Shown piece after piece: positions 22,909 through 34,840 of a stretch of 64,000 bases of DNA. Source of the stretch: Stereocaulon alpinum. Lineage: Eukaryota > Ascomycota > Lecanoromycetes > Lecanorales > Stereocaulaceae. How positions within the stretch are numbered: position 1 is the first letter of the stretch; every line of letters begins with the position of its first letter. The DNA is taken from NCBI GenBank assembly GCA_018257865.1, contig JAEUBA010000003.1:124001-188000 (forward strand), written 5' to 3'. A program made the position numbers and the translations under genes. The notes beneath the pieces are model-generated. The model worked only from the letters and a program-made list of their open reading frames with translations. It did not search any database and was not told where the DNA came from.

Positions 22909-24842
22909 ATGGAATTCTCGTTCGAACACAGCACTATGGCGACTGTTGCCGCTGCCATTGCAGCAGAAGCCCCAAGGCGAAAACGCAAAGCTCCTGTCGG
23001 CAATGACGAGCCCGAGACTGTTAAGAGACAGAAACTTACCATTGGCCCTTTTCTCAGGCACCCCCCACCTCTAACGGACTCAGACTCTTCCGTGGACTCA
23101 CCTGGATCATCTCACTTCGCTTTCTCGTCTGCGACATCCCGAAGCTCAACTCCACAAAGCACTCTGACACCTAAGAAAACCAGAGGAGGACGCCCAAAGA
23201 CCAAGGTCGTGCCGTACCCGCGCAACAAGCAGCTCAAACTCTCAACAAGAATTCGGAAAGATCGTCCATTCACCAAAGAACTCCCTTTCGAGATCTGGCA
23301 AGGAATCTTTGGGTTTTGCTCACCCAATTTCTTACTGAAAGTTTGCACCGTCAATTACTTTGACGAGATTCTGGCTCGCAACGAACTAACCTGGAAGCTC
23401 GCCCGTCAAGAATACTATGCTGATCCAGACATGCCTGATCCACCGCCAGGGGTATCTGAGAAGGAATATGCGAGACTACTTACCGGCACCGGTTGCCAAA
23501 ATTGTGACGAGTCCAAGACTCGAAAAACATACTGGGCTTATCAGCGGCGATTGTGCGAGAAATGTCACCAAGAAAGCATCGTTGCAGTATGTTTGGTTAT
23601 CTATGTAGTTCTATTACATGGATGCTAACTGCTCGATAGGAAAAGCAGGCATTCAACGACTCTGGGTTTGAACGGCTGGGCCAGTACCGTGAAATGCGTG
23701 CCCTCATGCTCCAGTGTATCCCTGTGGCCAAGTACGACAGCTGGGAGAAATACCAATGGGTCGGAAACTATGACGAACCTCCTGCCTGGGGAAAGTTGTA
23801 TCCGAATGGCCAACGGAATTACTATCAACGTTCCAGGATGGACGATTTGAAGGTTGAATTTAGCAAGTCTTCTCTCAATGCAGAGTCGACACAAGAAGAG
23901 ATTGCTGCATTCTTCAACCCTAAGATCGCAGCTAATGAAGACTACGTAAGCAAGCTCCAGGCTGTGGAAAATTGGTGCGAGAGCTTCAAGGTTATGGACA
24001 AGGAGGGAAAGAAGTCTCTATACACCAAGCGTGCAGATTATTACAAGAATCAAGCTCTGCTAATGGATCCGCCCCTAGAAGCCGAGGCCTTGAAGCAATG
24101 TGAATCCTTCAGAGGAGCAGTACGGATTGCTAGAGAGCCGACTTCAAAGTCGTGGTCAATACTGGAAGGAAAGCTCAAGATTGAACGGGTTGCTGTAGAG
24201 GAGAAGCTTGCAAAGAAGAGACATCATGACGCCCTCCAAGAGTTCAGAAGGCAGCTACGTCAAGACTACGGAGATAATGTGGCTAGACGCAGGATGCAGG
24301 ATGCTCCAGAACAGCTTCTGTTGTCTGAACTTGCAGAAGCAGTGATCAAGGACCTGCAGCAATCAAGAGCCGAGATTGCGAACGAAGACTTAATCCACGT
24401 CTTCTTTCGCCGGGTCTTTGACACTTATCAGGCCTCCAACTCAAAGCCTGAGGGGAAGCGCGGCAAATACCAATTGATCATGGACGACGCGAGATATGTT
24501 TTCTACAAACACTTCAGACCTATGATCCAAGAGGAAATCCAGCCTAACATACCACACCCTGCCTTGCAGGTCAACTGTCCCGGATGCCCTGACGGCTTCG
24601 TCACCCGCTCCTTCCCTGAACATATGCGACACATTCATATCCGTCATCTTTATGACGGGTCAGATCTTAGTAACTTCTCTGCGAACCGCGGTTCTGAAGA
24701 TTTTGCATGGATGTACCGTGAATGGCCGAGAAATCTGCCCATGTTGGCGTCCCACCACAAGTCCACAGGCTGCTGGAATCCTGATGATTGCAGCAAATAT
24801 CAACACAAGTACGATATATCCGATCTTGTGAAGGAAGCTTGA
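22909..24842 (+). CDS. F-box protein with C4 and C2H2 zinc-binding motifs
   Basis: Two exons, 22909..23586 and 23640..24842, with a 53-nt intron (branch GCTAAC); 626 aa. The N-terminus is basic and Ser/Thr-rich, with KRKAP and RGGRPKTK, an AT-hook-like core. An F-box follows at about 126-175 (ELPFEIWQGIFGFCSP, then NYFDEILARNELTWKLARQE). Next comes a C4 cluster, CQNCDESKTRKTYWAYQRRL plus CEKC, at about 195-220. A charged helical middle leads to CPGCPDGFVTRSFPEHMRHI, a C2H2-like finger, near 540. F-box proteins recruit substrates to SCF ubiquitin ligases. The substrate is unknown. The nuclear-type basic motifs hint at a nuclear role (inference). Confidence 0.8.
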
Positions 24843-26034
24843 GCCTTTCCAAACGAAAAAACCCTCACCTTCGCCGACTCTAAGGAATGCAGACTGCTGT
24901 GCATTCCTTCATCTCTTAGGCTGGCATACGACGATTAAGCCTACGAGAATTCTTCCATCCATCGTATAATGTTGCACATACTTTCTACAGCCGACTTTTT
25001 TACGACTAGCGATGTTTCCGAATTGGCGTTCATACCTAGCAGCATTCACGGAGTCTACAAAACCAGGACACTTATTCATTCACCTAATGTTTTCACGTTG
25101 GCTCTCTTTTCATTTTCGTGGGAATGGCTGCGTGCTGTGTATCAATACACTAGCAACCGACTCCACCAATACCATTCGATACAAGCTTTCTTCCACGACT
25201 CCAATCAGACGATCCATTGGCGCTCAACACCATCCATCCCTACGTTGTGGTGAGACCGTTATGGACAGACCCTTAACGGGAACGAGCTCGATCCATGTCT
25301 TTCGGTTATCTGCTTTCTCGGCCTTCTACGACACTCTATTCTCCACGGCCAAAATCTCGGCTTTCGAACCGGGACCCTCGAAACTTGCGTGCACAGACAA
25401 AGGTCCCCATGGGATATCATTGTCAACAGTGCACAAACTCACCTAGCGGCATCCATACTTACGAATAGCTTGCATAGTCATTGGAGAAATCTCAAGATAT
25501 TACTTTAGGGCCATAACATCGATGTCGTTGTCAATGGTGCACATGCTCGCTCCCGAGCCAACATCATCACATGCAACATCGTCACACAAACGTGCATTTT
25601 CGGTTCAACGCCTCGAATTGCTTGTACATAGATAACGATAACACCCACAAGCCAAACAAATGCAAGAAAATGAGACCCATTGTCGTCTCCGACCCATGAG
25701 AATCAAGTGAGGTCCTATATCATCCCATCCGTAATTTTAGAGTATTGCAACGCAATAGTAGGAGCTCGAAAAGTACCTACCCATCACACACCATATCAAA
25801 CCGAGACAAGAGGATCATGATAGCCGAATCAATTCCAGTTCCTATAATCTAGCCCTAGCTCTAGCAGTAGGGTATATCTCTGTTCTATTCTACCCTATTC
25901 TATTATATGCTGAAAACAGCCTTTCAGTCATACACCAAGCATCAAGCACCAAGCACCACGCTATGCAACCCCCTCCCCTCCCCCTCCCCATTCCCTCCCC
26001 TCCCCCACAGCAACAATCTCTTCAAGCACTCGTA
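24843..26034. other. Intergenic with C-rich tract
   Basis: 1.2 kb between convergent genes. An ATG-started plus frame at 25012..25446 (144 codons) has no recognisable feature and is not called. About 25970..26011 is a nearly pure C/T tract. Confidence 0.45.
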
Positions 26035-27225
26035 CTAAGCACTCAACGGCTTCAATTCCATCCTCTCCTCCACCCCCCCACCAAACGGCACCCCCAACTC
26101 CAAAAGCTTGACGATAACATCCCTAAACTCCCGAAAGAAAACCTGATCATCAGCCGCATACCGCTCCACATGCTTCTTAAACGCCGGATCTTTCACAAGC
26201 GCCATATCAGTCGGGAGCATCATTAGTGTCTTGCTGCCTAGATCCTGGTATTGTTTTGGTCCGTTCCATTTTCTGAAGTTCCATTTCTCGGATAATAAGA
26301 GGCGGAAGTAGTCGTTGGACATAACGGTTGGGGAGAAGCTCCAGGGGCCATCGAAGCCGGAGCGATCGGTGTGGCAGCGCCCGAGTGCGTGAGCGCCACT
26401 TAATGCTACGATTTCCCGATCATCGAAACCCATACGCCCGAAGATAGCGCGGAGATGGGATTGTTCTTTCGCTCCATCTGGTAATCGGCCGTCCGGCGTA
26501 CATGCGCTCACATCGCGATCTGTACGGCCTGGGCGCCAGGGGATAGTAGGGCCTTGCATTTCTTGGATGGCGGTCACGCCGGCGAGGGTCCAGAGGTCGG
26601 AGTATGTTATCCAGGGGAATTTGGCATGGACAGGTTCGAGGAAGTCGCGGGCTGCTTTTAGGCCGGCGTTGGCGCCGTGGTCGGATTCGGGGGCGAAGCG
26701 CATTGTGGCGCCGTTGGAGCCGCCAGTTTTGGTGAGGGCGTCGTAGCTGGTTGGGGGTGTTAGGGTTGTTGTGATGGCTATGGGGGGTGGGGGGGGTTAT
26801 GCTTACGTTCCGCTGCAATGCCATGCTAGTCGAACAAGGACTGGTCCGTAGCTGCCGTCATCGTAGTCGTCCTTCTCATCTAGCCGTCTGGCTATCTCGT
26901 TGTAGACGTTTTGGTAGTCTTCTTTTGTGGGTGTGAATATGCCTTTCGTCTCGCCTGAGCTGCCTTTTTTGAGGCTTATGGACGGCTCCTGGTTGAGATA
27001 GTAGTATGTTCCTGCACCGCCCGCTGCGAAGAGGCCAAGAAGAGAGACGTAGAGGCCTGTACGTGATTGGGTGGGAGGAGCTGAGGCATATCCCCGGCGA
27101 GAGGACGACTGGAATTGTTGACGTGCAAGGGGGAGGCGAGCGTTGCGCGTTGTGGTTCGTAGGATGGGAGCGGTCTCGGTCGCACGAGGTGCTAGACGCG
27201 TGAGGGTTCGAGCTGTTGCTGCCAT
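26035..27225 (-). CDS. CCP1: Cytochrome c peroxidase, mitochondrial
   Basis: Two exons on the minus strand, 27225..26807 and 26746..26035, intron 60 nt; 1131 nt, 376 aa. The N-terminus is an Arg/Ala/Thr-rich mitochondrial presequence ([20 protein letters not shown]) followed by a membrane segment ([19 protein letters not shown], about 58-76), the bipartite signal expected for an intermembrane-space protein. The distal heme pocket is [10 protein letters not shown] at about 130-139. The proximal histidine is H259 in [12 protein letters not shown]275 in [10 protein letters not shown] matches the radical-forming tryptophan of yeast Ccp1. The enzyme reduces hydrogen peroxide using ferrocytochrome c. 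All catalytic residues are present and the gene looks functional. Confidence 0.94.
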
Positions 27226-28668
27226 TGCGGATGAGAGGTGGCAGAATCAATAACTAAAGAAGGGCAAGAAATTCAAAGGGAGCAGTATGCATGAGAAACG
27301 TCAGGAGAGGTCCGAAGGCGAATGGGGAAGTCGCCTCCAGCGATGTCGGTATCGCCCAAAAGAAAAAGCCATAGGGCTAGAGATGGTTCCAATCTTATGC
27401 TCTAGACTTGATTGGAGGAAAGCTGGTCATAGACCCACTTTTCGGACGTTATCGTGACACTTGACTTGCCTTCCAACTGGCATCTGACTCATGCAAGAAT
27501 TCTGCATGTGAAATAATACCGCAGAGTATTTCGTCACTGCTTACCGCACCTTTCTACTTCTTCCTACAACTCGTCCTGCGACTACCCATTCTCAAGGACT
27601 TCGTTCGAACGCTGGTGATGATTGCGATGATCGCCTCAAGAGCTGAACCCTGGTAGATTATGCAAGGGCCGTTCTAGCGCATATCGGATCGACGCAGGGA
27701 TTGTGTGACAAGATCTTCCACGGGCTTCGATGGTTCTCCCGCCCCGGAACCTTACCTAGGAGAATCCCCTGCTCAGTGCTCAGTTGGCCCGCGGCCCGTT
27801 TGCTCAGCCAGCCACTGGTAGCGCCGAAACCTGGGAGTCCCCTAAAGAGGGCCTTGAAGCTGGGTGCCTTGGCGATGCGGCTGGCCCCCTAGAACTCGCC
27901 GCCCTTCCGCTTGAATGGCGAGGTTCGGGGCCTTTTCTAAGGGCTTCCCGGGCTTCGGCCCTACGAGTGGCCGGCTGCGCACATTGGCCGCCTGAGCAGG
28001 CAACCTCTCTACTATCATGAGGAGTCACTCGAATGTCTCCAACAACGTTTCCACGCCCGGTCGATTATCGCACGATATGGAAGCGCTTGCAGTGTACCCA
28101 TGTTAAATCTCTGTTCTCGTCAATGATGATGTACGAGCGTTCTCAATATACTTTATTAGCTTCTTCCTTTTAGGATCTATCGCCGAATGAAATTTCTATC
28201 GATTCGCCGCGAAACGCGCCTATACGTATCTACAACGGCAGTTCCATGATCGATTGATGCAGTCCCAGCGGACATCCTTCTAACCGATTTGAGCAGGTTC
28301 TTCGAGCTAATCCATAACCTGCTATTGGTGACAGGGCATAGACTTAGCGCATACGACTAGCAATTCTACCCTGCAACAGCTGTCATGGAGCTATCTGGTT
28401 AAAGCATGAGAAAGTCAACTAACGACTTTTTGTGGAGGAAGATGTGACAGCATCAAACCAGGTCAAGATTACGATCATGGGCAATAGCTGGGCGTCAAGA
28501 TTTCTTTTTAAGTGGGGCGAGGAACTAACTCACCACACCATTATGAAAATCAAGGTCAGAAAACGATATCAGAAATTTCATACGTCTTTTGGCCTCTACT
28601 AAGCAGTACATCCAAAGGCAATTAATATTGAACCCCCGCATGCCCATGAACCCCTGCTGTCTCTAGCA
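27226..28668. other. Intergenic region containing a GC-rich inverted-repeat element
   Basis: 1.44 kb. Apart from the element at 27766..27998 no gene was recognised. Open frames inside the element are a by-product of its GC-richness. Confidence 0.5.
27766..27998. mobile_element. GC-rich MITE-like element with long imperfect terminal inverted repeats (copy 1)
   Basis: The left part around 27768..27850 and the right part around 27925..27998 are imperfect inverted copies. GCGGCC...CAGCC.GCCACT on the left matches the reverse complement on the right, and both arms carry CCTGCTCAG further out. The right arm, 27934..27976 read in reverse, matches 44817..44859 at 34 of 43 positions. It encodes no transposase. 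Ends and target-site duplication could not be fixed by eye. Confidence 0.55.
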
Positions 28669-29556
28669 ATGGCACCCTTTACAAGAAGTCAAACATTAGG
28701 AATCCCTTCTGTTCATTACCATCGGGGCATTCCTCAACGAAGGAGAGGTGAAGATATCAATGGGCGTCGAAGCCGGCGTCGAAGACGCCAAATGGGGACG
28801 TGTTGTCCGAGCCACACGACGTGTGACAACGAGGTTGAGTGTACCTCACAAGTCGGATATACGAACGAATCCTTAGTCGAGACTAGAGAACAAGGTCAAT
28901 CCTCAATGGAGACTGAAGAACAAAGCCAATTCCCACTGCTTCAACTTCCGGGAGAGCTGCGAAATAAGATCTACGAAGATGCCTTAACCGAAAAGGACCC
29001 TATATCATACAAGAATCCACTGGGTGTAGCTATACTACGGACAAATCGCCAAATTCATGGAGAAGCGAACAACATCTATCACAGGGCCAATACTTTCATT
29101 ATCGGCGATGATCTTTCGGAAGATGAGAGATGGCTGCAGCGCATACGCAGAGAGCCCACACAGAAAATAAAATACATACACGCAGGAGATGGCATGGACA
29201 TTAGTCGTAGACTTTGGTCTACGTTCGATCTGCTAGCTGAGTGCAGCAATCTGAACTTGACAATGGAGCTTCCCCTGAACGTTCTGTGGCGCCTCCTTCT
29301 GTTAGGCTATCTAAAGAACCTTCATGGCTTCTCGAGCATAACCACGACGCGGACCTGCAAGGGTAAGAGAACGACAACACAGGTGCATTGGTGGGACCTG
29401 TGGCAAGTAGACCTTCGGAAGATTCAAGATCATTTAGTTAGCAGTTGCCCAGAGACGTGCGCCTTACATGCGGACAGAGAAAGGGTTGATAGCAACTGTG
29501 TAGTACACCTCGATCTCGTCCACTGTTGCTCGGAAGCGCACTGTTGTACCCTCTAG
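28669..29556 (+). CDS. F-box-like protein of a local tandem family (intact copy)
   Basis: A single exon from ATG 28669, 295 aa. The head is basic (IPQRRR and RSRRRRRQ, a nuclear-signal-like patch). From about residue 88 comes the family motif LLQLPGELRNKIYEDALTEK, then VAILRTNRQIHGEANNIYHR. This is the fungal LPxELRxxIY F-box-like domain seen in 2EXR/DUF7730-type proteins. A middle part (WSTFDLLAECSNLNLTMELP) is also found in the downstream copies. The end is Cys-rich (CCSEAHCCTL). Function is unknown. Such families are expanded and variable between related fungi. It is the only copy of five here without an obvious break. Confidence 0.65.
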   Translation: MAPFTRSQTLGIPSVHYHRGIPQRRRGEDINGRRSRRRRRQMGTCCPSHTTCDNEVECTSQVGYTNESLVETREQGQSSMETEEQSQFPLLQLPGELRNKIYEDALTEKDPISYKNPLGVAILRTNRQIHGEANNIYHRANTFIIGDDLSEDERWLQRIRREPTQKIKYIHAGDGMDISRRLWSTFDLLAECSNLNLTMELPLNVLWRLLLLGYLKNLHGFSSITTTRTCKGKRTTTQVHWWDLWQVDLRKIQDHLVSSCPETCALHADRERVDSNCVVHLDLVHCCSEAHCCTL

Positions 29557-29873
29557 ACTACCAGGAGAAAATGTTGAATTGTTTGATTAAGGTTTTACAA
29601 GGCCGTGGTAGAAGTTAGACCAGCATCTAATAGTCCAATGAAGGTATCTAAGACCGCTCGAATTATTTCGAAAGTGGAGTATGAATTCCTCGCAAACAAG
29701 CTCACTTTAAAGAGCGCTCTAAAGTCTATGCAGATCGGACAAGAGTGAGCACTCATTCCTTGCAAGTAGATTTGATTTCTCGCCACTTCCAAACATCATA
29801 GCCTACCATTTAACAATTTATCTTGTCCCTATCATCGTCATTTCCCGATTCTACAGACCCTTTGGGAATCATT

Positions 29874-30384
29874 ATGACTGACAATCAAGATCACAGTCTC
29901 CTCTGACAGCTGCCAGCTGAATTACGTCTGCATTACTATCGCCACATCTTGGTCGCACAAGAACCCATCGATTACAAGAGATCACCTACTCTCGATATCT
30001 TGCTAGTCTTTAAGAATATTTACAGAGAAGCTAGCGCAGTCTACTTTCGAGACAAAATGTTCGAACTTGAAAACCATGACTAGACTATAGATGGCTAGAA
30101 ATGCTTCAAAAAAACACCAAGGAATGCCTTCGTCGTATCGGACTTGTCGTCATCTCGTGTCAAGTCATGAACGGAAGGACAGGGGATCAAAGACATTACA
30201 GACTAATCAGTCTATTGGCCCAGTGTAGTGGATTGTCACTCACGATGAAGCTGCCGCTTGGCCTTTTACTCAAATTCTACTCTGAAGGGGTGTTATACAG
30301 CTTCTACGGCGCCTCCGAATTAAGAAGGTCTGGAGGAGGCATTAATTGTGATCTACATGGTCCTGCTACCAGAATACACGTTTG
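29874..30384 (+). pseudogene. F-box-like family member, broken
   Basis: From ATG 29874 the frame reads MTDNQDHSLL, then a TGA, then QLPAELRLHYYRHILVAQEP and LDILLVFKNIYREASAVYFR, the same domain as the gene at 28669. Two more stops (TAG) follow within 25 codons. The family continues in another frame (30101..30385) with LISLLAQCSGLSLTMKLPLG, matching the middle segment of the intact copy. At least three lesions make it non-functional. Confidence 0.7.
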
Positions 30385-30840
30385 ACGCGCGGCTTGTGTT
30401 TCTGACCACTTAGGCCTTGTAGGGGCCGATGTGGTAGCTAAAATCTTACAATTGGAAACAGTCTAGGCTTTAGAGTACACTTCCAGCCCACAAGACTTTG
30501 CAAGATCGCCCTAGACTACAGTACATGGAGGATGACCTTGGACAGACATCTACGGGACTCTAGCACGTTCTTTCATCACTCCGAAGAACCTGACCAGAGG
30601 ATTTAAGACACGTCCATCGCATTCGAAACAGAGTGAAACCAACAATCACCTTTCTTTGTTCCCATCAAGCCGACACAACAACATCTACGGCGCTTCGCTC
30701 ATGGATCAACTCCAGATATGCGGAGGCTCTACCAGTCAAATCTATCGTTAATTCCGTCAGTCCAACTTTGTCTTTCAAGGTCTCCCACCAACGAAGACCA
30801 AATTCCTTCGCGCCACCTCCTCGCCAAACTACGAACGTAA

Positions 30841-31539
30841 ATGGAGCTACCACCCCTCCTTAGGCTGACAACAGAGCTTCATCTCCACATTTACCGTGAC
30901 CTTCTTCGTCACTATGAGCAACCGGTCAGCCCTCCAACAAGGACGCCCAGGAGCATGCTACTACTCATTCAAGTTAACCGTCAGCTTCGAGACGAAAGTT
31001 ACGGATCTATCTTCCATGTCAACCACATCGAGGTCACAGGCTTCATCGGCTTGTGGTGATTAGAGGAGGCTGGCCCACAATTTACGAGATATCTGCGCCG
31101 GGTGGCTCTCGGCACTCGGCACTATCTACCATTCTTAAGGCCGCTTTCTCATGTAACTCGCTTGGATCTGACCCTCAATGTGAGCGCACGGGTCCTCAAA
31201 CATATGTTTGGAAATGATCACGGACCCATGAGTTGCCTGCACGGCTTTGCCCGAGTAACGATGACCCTTCTTCCGCCAGTTCAGAGGCGCTGATCAAGCC
31301 ATACGATATGTAGACACGATATTGGCCCTAGCCTGGTTGGGAGACTAGTGCGATATCTGCGATCTCCATGTGCGACGCCCTGCGACTCTCCTATATGGAG
31401 GGACGGAGACACCACGATGGGGTCAACCGTCCACTTCAATGTCAATATGGAGTGTCCAATTTTTATGGTCGAAAAAGGTAGTTGTCAATGTTTGCGGTTG
31501 CTCAGTAGCGTACATCATTCACTAGGGTTTGCGATTTGA
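30841..31539 (+). pseudogene. F-box-like family member with two in-frame TGA codons
   Basis: One continuous frame of 233 codons starts at ATG 30841 (MELPPLLRLTTELHLHIYRD, then LLLIQVNRQLRDESYG) and is interrupted only by TGA at 31057..31059 and TGA at 31291..31293. Between and after the stops the frame stays protein-like (RYLRRVALG, LRPLSHVTRLDLTLNVSARV). No frameshift is needed. It looks like a recent loss of a gene of the same family as 28669. Confidence 0.6.
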
Positions 31540-32044
31540 TGCCAAGAATGTATGCTGGCAGGATGCCGCTCATCTTTCGTTCTATGAAGTTCCAGCTACG
31601 CGAGTTAGTGGTCCGATTTTTGTCCTGCTTTCATGTGGCTGTCAATACACTGAGCGCCTTAGCAAAAATCACATGCAACAGATTATCTGCCGCCTTATTC
31701 CCTTTTATTTTCTATTCTCCGGCAACCAAATCATCTTCACATGGGCATCTTGCGAGACACCTTTGCTCATAAAGCAGTATCTTTCCTAAATATCTTCCAC
31801 ACCAGCTTCCGACGACTTTTCAAGGCTACACCTTGATACTTAACGCACTCAGTGAAAGCTATTTCCCAAACATACCAAAGAGCAACGACGCCATCAGCAC
31901 CTCTCTTACAAGATTCATCACTCCGCAGCTGCTACTCAGTCGCCTTCATCCGGTCCTACCGTATCGCATAGTAAACGACGACATCTTTCGCTCGAATTGC
32001 CTGCTCAAGATACTTCCTCCAAATCCACTACTCAGGACTCCACG
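31540..32044. other. Intergenic within the family array
   Basis: 505 bp between two broken copies. Overlapping short frames only. Nothing recognised. Confidence 0.4.
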
Positions 32045-32687
32045 ATGACCAAACTATCAGGCTTCGAGAAGCTGCTAGCTGAATTGCGTGTGCAAATCTA
32101 CCGCCATCATCTCGTTAAGGTGTATCCAATCAATCGGTTCCTATGTAAAACCCTTGCGATTCTCGAGGTCAACAAAAATCTACAACGATGCAAGCGAAGT
32201 ATTCTATAAGGAAAACACGCTCCTCGTCAAAGTCCCCCAAGACCACCAATGGCTGAAGGCTATTGGCCAAAAACACCGTCAGCAGCTTCGCCAGGTTATC
32301 CTTCACTTTACTGGACAGAACCACGAATCGAGGTACCATGCTATGTTTCCACTCCTAGCCAAATGCGAAAATTCGTCGATGACTTTCAAAATCAGTGTAC
32401 ATCTTCTACAATTCTTGCTGGAAATTGACGTTTTGAGGCATCTACGTAGCGTTGTTGGTAGCTTGAATCTCAATGAGACGAAGCGGGTTTGCGCCGCTCA
32501 TCAACAATTGCCGGCTTATTACACACACTGTTTTGAAAGGAGCGTGGATTCGGCAAAGAGGAGATATGATGATCTCATGGAGCGGGTGGAGTGGGATATG
32601 ATGGAAGGCGGGAGCTTGATGAAGAAGGGCGGCATGGATGTGAGGATTGTCAATGATTGTTGTTGTATAATGGGTTCGGGTTTGTAG
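32045..32687 (+). pseudogene. F-box-like family member with one frameshift
   Basis: From ATG 32045: MTKLSGFEKLLAELRVQIYR, then LAILEVNKN, where a run of five A at about 32174-32178 throws the frame off. One base fewer would continue as IYNDASEVFYKEN and 150 further family-like codons (FPLLAKCENSSMTFKISVHL) to a stop at 32687. With a single lesion in a homopolymer, a sequencing or assembly error is a real alternative to a true pseudogene. Confidence 0.6.
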
Positions 32688-33081
32688 GACGACGATGGAT
32701 TACAGCGATAAGAGTCCTCGACTCGACTCCCACTCCGATGCTCCTAATAAGCTTCTATTCAGTACGTACAATTTGGCGTTCCTACAACTGAACTTGCGAC
32801 TTTCGACGCTGGGAAAAAGATGCCAGGAGATAATCATATGCGAAAAAGTGTCGAATTGAACCCATTTTCTTGATCTTAATCTTCTCTTCCGTTTCCCCGC
32901 CTCTACTTCCGGACCATCTTCCACCCCTATTACCACACATAGTGCCAACTCATCCAACCTTCCAAAATGTCCACGGACTACTTCACATGTAAAAATCGTA
33001 GCGCATGCGAATCTAAGTTTTATATCGACCCTCCAAAACCCTCCAAATGATGGTGATGTTCTGGACTCGGGCGGTGGCTTC

Positions 33082-34837
33082 TTAGTCAGGGTCATCGCGG
33101 AGGGCACCCACCATTTGTTCATAACCCGCAAAACCCGATTGTTCGTAATAGTAGTAGTGGAGTCCAGTGGGTTCAACGACGTTTGTGAAGACGGTTACAG
33201 TTGACGTTTTCAAGACGGGATCGACGGTGCTTGTGGTGGAGGTGAACTCCACTGCGGTTGAGGTAGTCGTGGTGAGCCTGAAGATCGATTAGCCAGAATG
33301 CTCTTGAGATTGATGGCTTGTTAGAAGCTTACACAGTCACAGTTGGGGTCACGACGATCGCGACGTCTGATGTGACTGTGGACGTCGGAAGCGTTGTTGC
33401 AGTGCACTGAATGCAAGAGCAATCCATCGAAAACCTGCGAGGAGCCTGTCCAAGTAAACACGAAGGGACTGAGCATGATTTTGACGGTATCGTTGAGCTC
33501 GAAGAATAAGTCGTTTGAGCCGACGTAATACTTGCTTGATTTCTACGCGAAGAGCTCAAAGAAATCGAAGTCACAGAACGTGTACTCGGAGTAGTACTAG
33601 GTGTGGCCACCGAACTATAAGAGCTCGTAGAATGTCTACTCAAATGCGTGCCATTTGCAGAACCTAAAAAGGACGAGGGTACCGGCCTCGTGCTTGGATA
33701 TATGGTGGCATGCAAGGAGCTTGTAAGACCTGCAGTTGCAGAACTTGTGCTCACATGTATGCCGGATAAAGAGCGCGAACGTGTGCTCGAACGTGTAGTG
33801 GTATGTGAGGACCTTGATATATTCGAAGTCACAGAGCTTGTGCTCAATTGTGTACTGTGTGTAGAGCTTGGAACGTGCGACGTTACCAAGCTGGTACTCG
33901 ATTGCGTAACATCCACAGAGCTCGAGGGTGAAGGCTTTGGCATACGACTAGAGACCGAATGCGTGGCACGTGTAGAGCTGGAGGTTTTCGAAGTGAACCC
34001 ATGACTCATGCTCGATTTTGTGGTATGCCTGGATGTCTTCGATGTGGACGCATGACTCGTGCACGGCTTTTTGGTATGCGTGGATGGTTTCGAAGTGGGC
34101 GCATGGCTCGTGCTCGATCTTATGGCATGTGTAGTGGTTTTCAAAGTGGACACAGCACTCTTACCCGACTTTGTCAAATGTGCGGAGGTCAAAGCCCTTG
34201 AGATCGACGGAGTGCTCCCCTTGGTAGTAAAGGTTGACTATGTAGACGTGGTACATGGTTTATTTCTTTTCCCTTTTGTGATGTGGCGTTACGGGAAGAG
34301 TGGTAGCGTTGAAGAAGCATTCACCTAAAACAGTGTTTGTGCTTGTCGATGTCACTGTCAGAATCTGGGAATTGACTTAGTTCACAGGATGACGGACTCG
34401 GATTCGAATAAACTCACTAGTGTTACCAGGACTGATGTTGTGCTCGTAGTGGTCTACAGTAGCAATCAGACTCTTCATGTTCTGGGGCCGTAGGTCGATG
34501 TATCGAGATACTTACGGTGTTTGTAGTAATCGTCGAGGTACTGGTTATGGCAAGCGCCGTGTCGGTCATCGAGCTTATTACACCTACATCCGCTGGGGTT
34601 TTGGTTGCTGTCTCGATGCTAATTCACTCAGTATCTTTGTAAGAGTCGTCGAGCAAAGAAATCACACCTTGCTGCAGTTCCCAATCCAAGCACTTCGCTG
34701 CAGAAGCACTCCGCGTTGCGCTGTTCATGGATACCTCCAATAGCTTGATTTCCACCCGAGCAAACATCGATAACAAAAGGGGATGCATTGACTGCGCAAG
34801 CGATGATGAAGATACACAATGAAACATAGAAAGACAT
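33082..34837 (-). CDS. Secreted Ser/Thr-rich mucin-like cell-surface protein
   Basis: ATG 34837 begins a clear signal peptide, MSFYVSLCIFIIACAVNASP, followed by a short Cys-containing domain (VCSGGNQ, then AECFCSEV). Exon 1 ends about 34688 (AAG|GTGTGA), exon 2 starts after ...GAATTAG at about 34621, and exons 3-4 are short Thr-rich pieces. The large exon (about 34250 to 33330) is over half Ser/Thr with 16-18-residue repeats of the type TSHASTSKTSRHTTKSS, and then CSCIQC near its end. A last exon, from about 33275, reads LTTTTSTAVEFTSTTSTVDP and ends PTGLHYYYYEQSGF to a TAA at 33084. Exons 3 to 5 could not be joined with certainty. It is a likely O-glycosylated wall or secreted protein. The strongly biased composition is unlike its neighbours. 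Confidence 0.55.
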
Positions 34838-34840
34838 TTG

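Noticed and set aside
25012..25446. ATG-started 144-codon frame
   Set aside because: No domain, no conserved-looking segment, and a composition like its non-coding surroundings; the length is possible by chance in this DNA.
33648..34004. 118-codon plus-strand frame rich in Val/Glu/Leu
   Set aside because: It is the antisense of the Ser/Thr repeat exon; the regular look comes from the repeats on the other strand.
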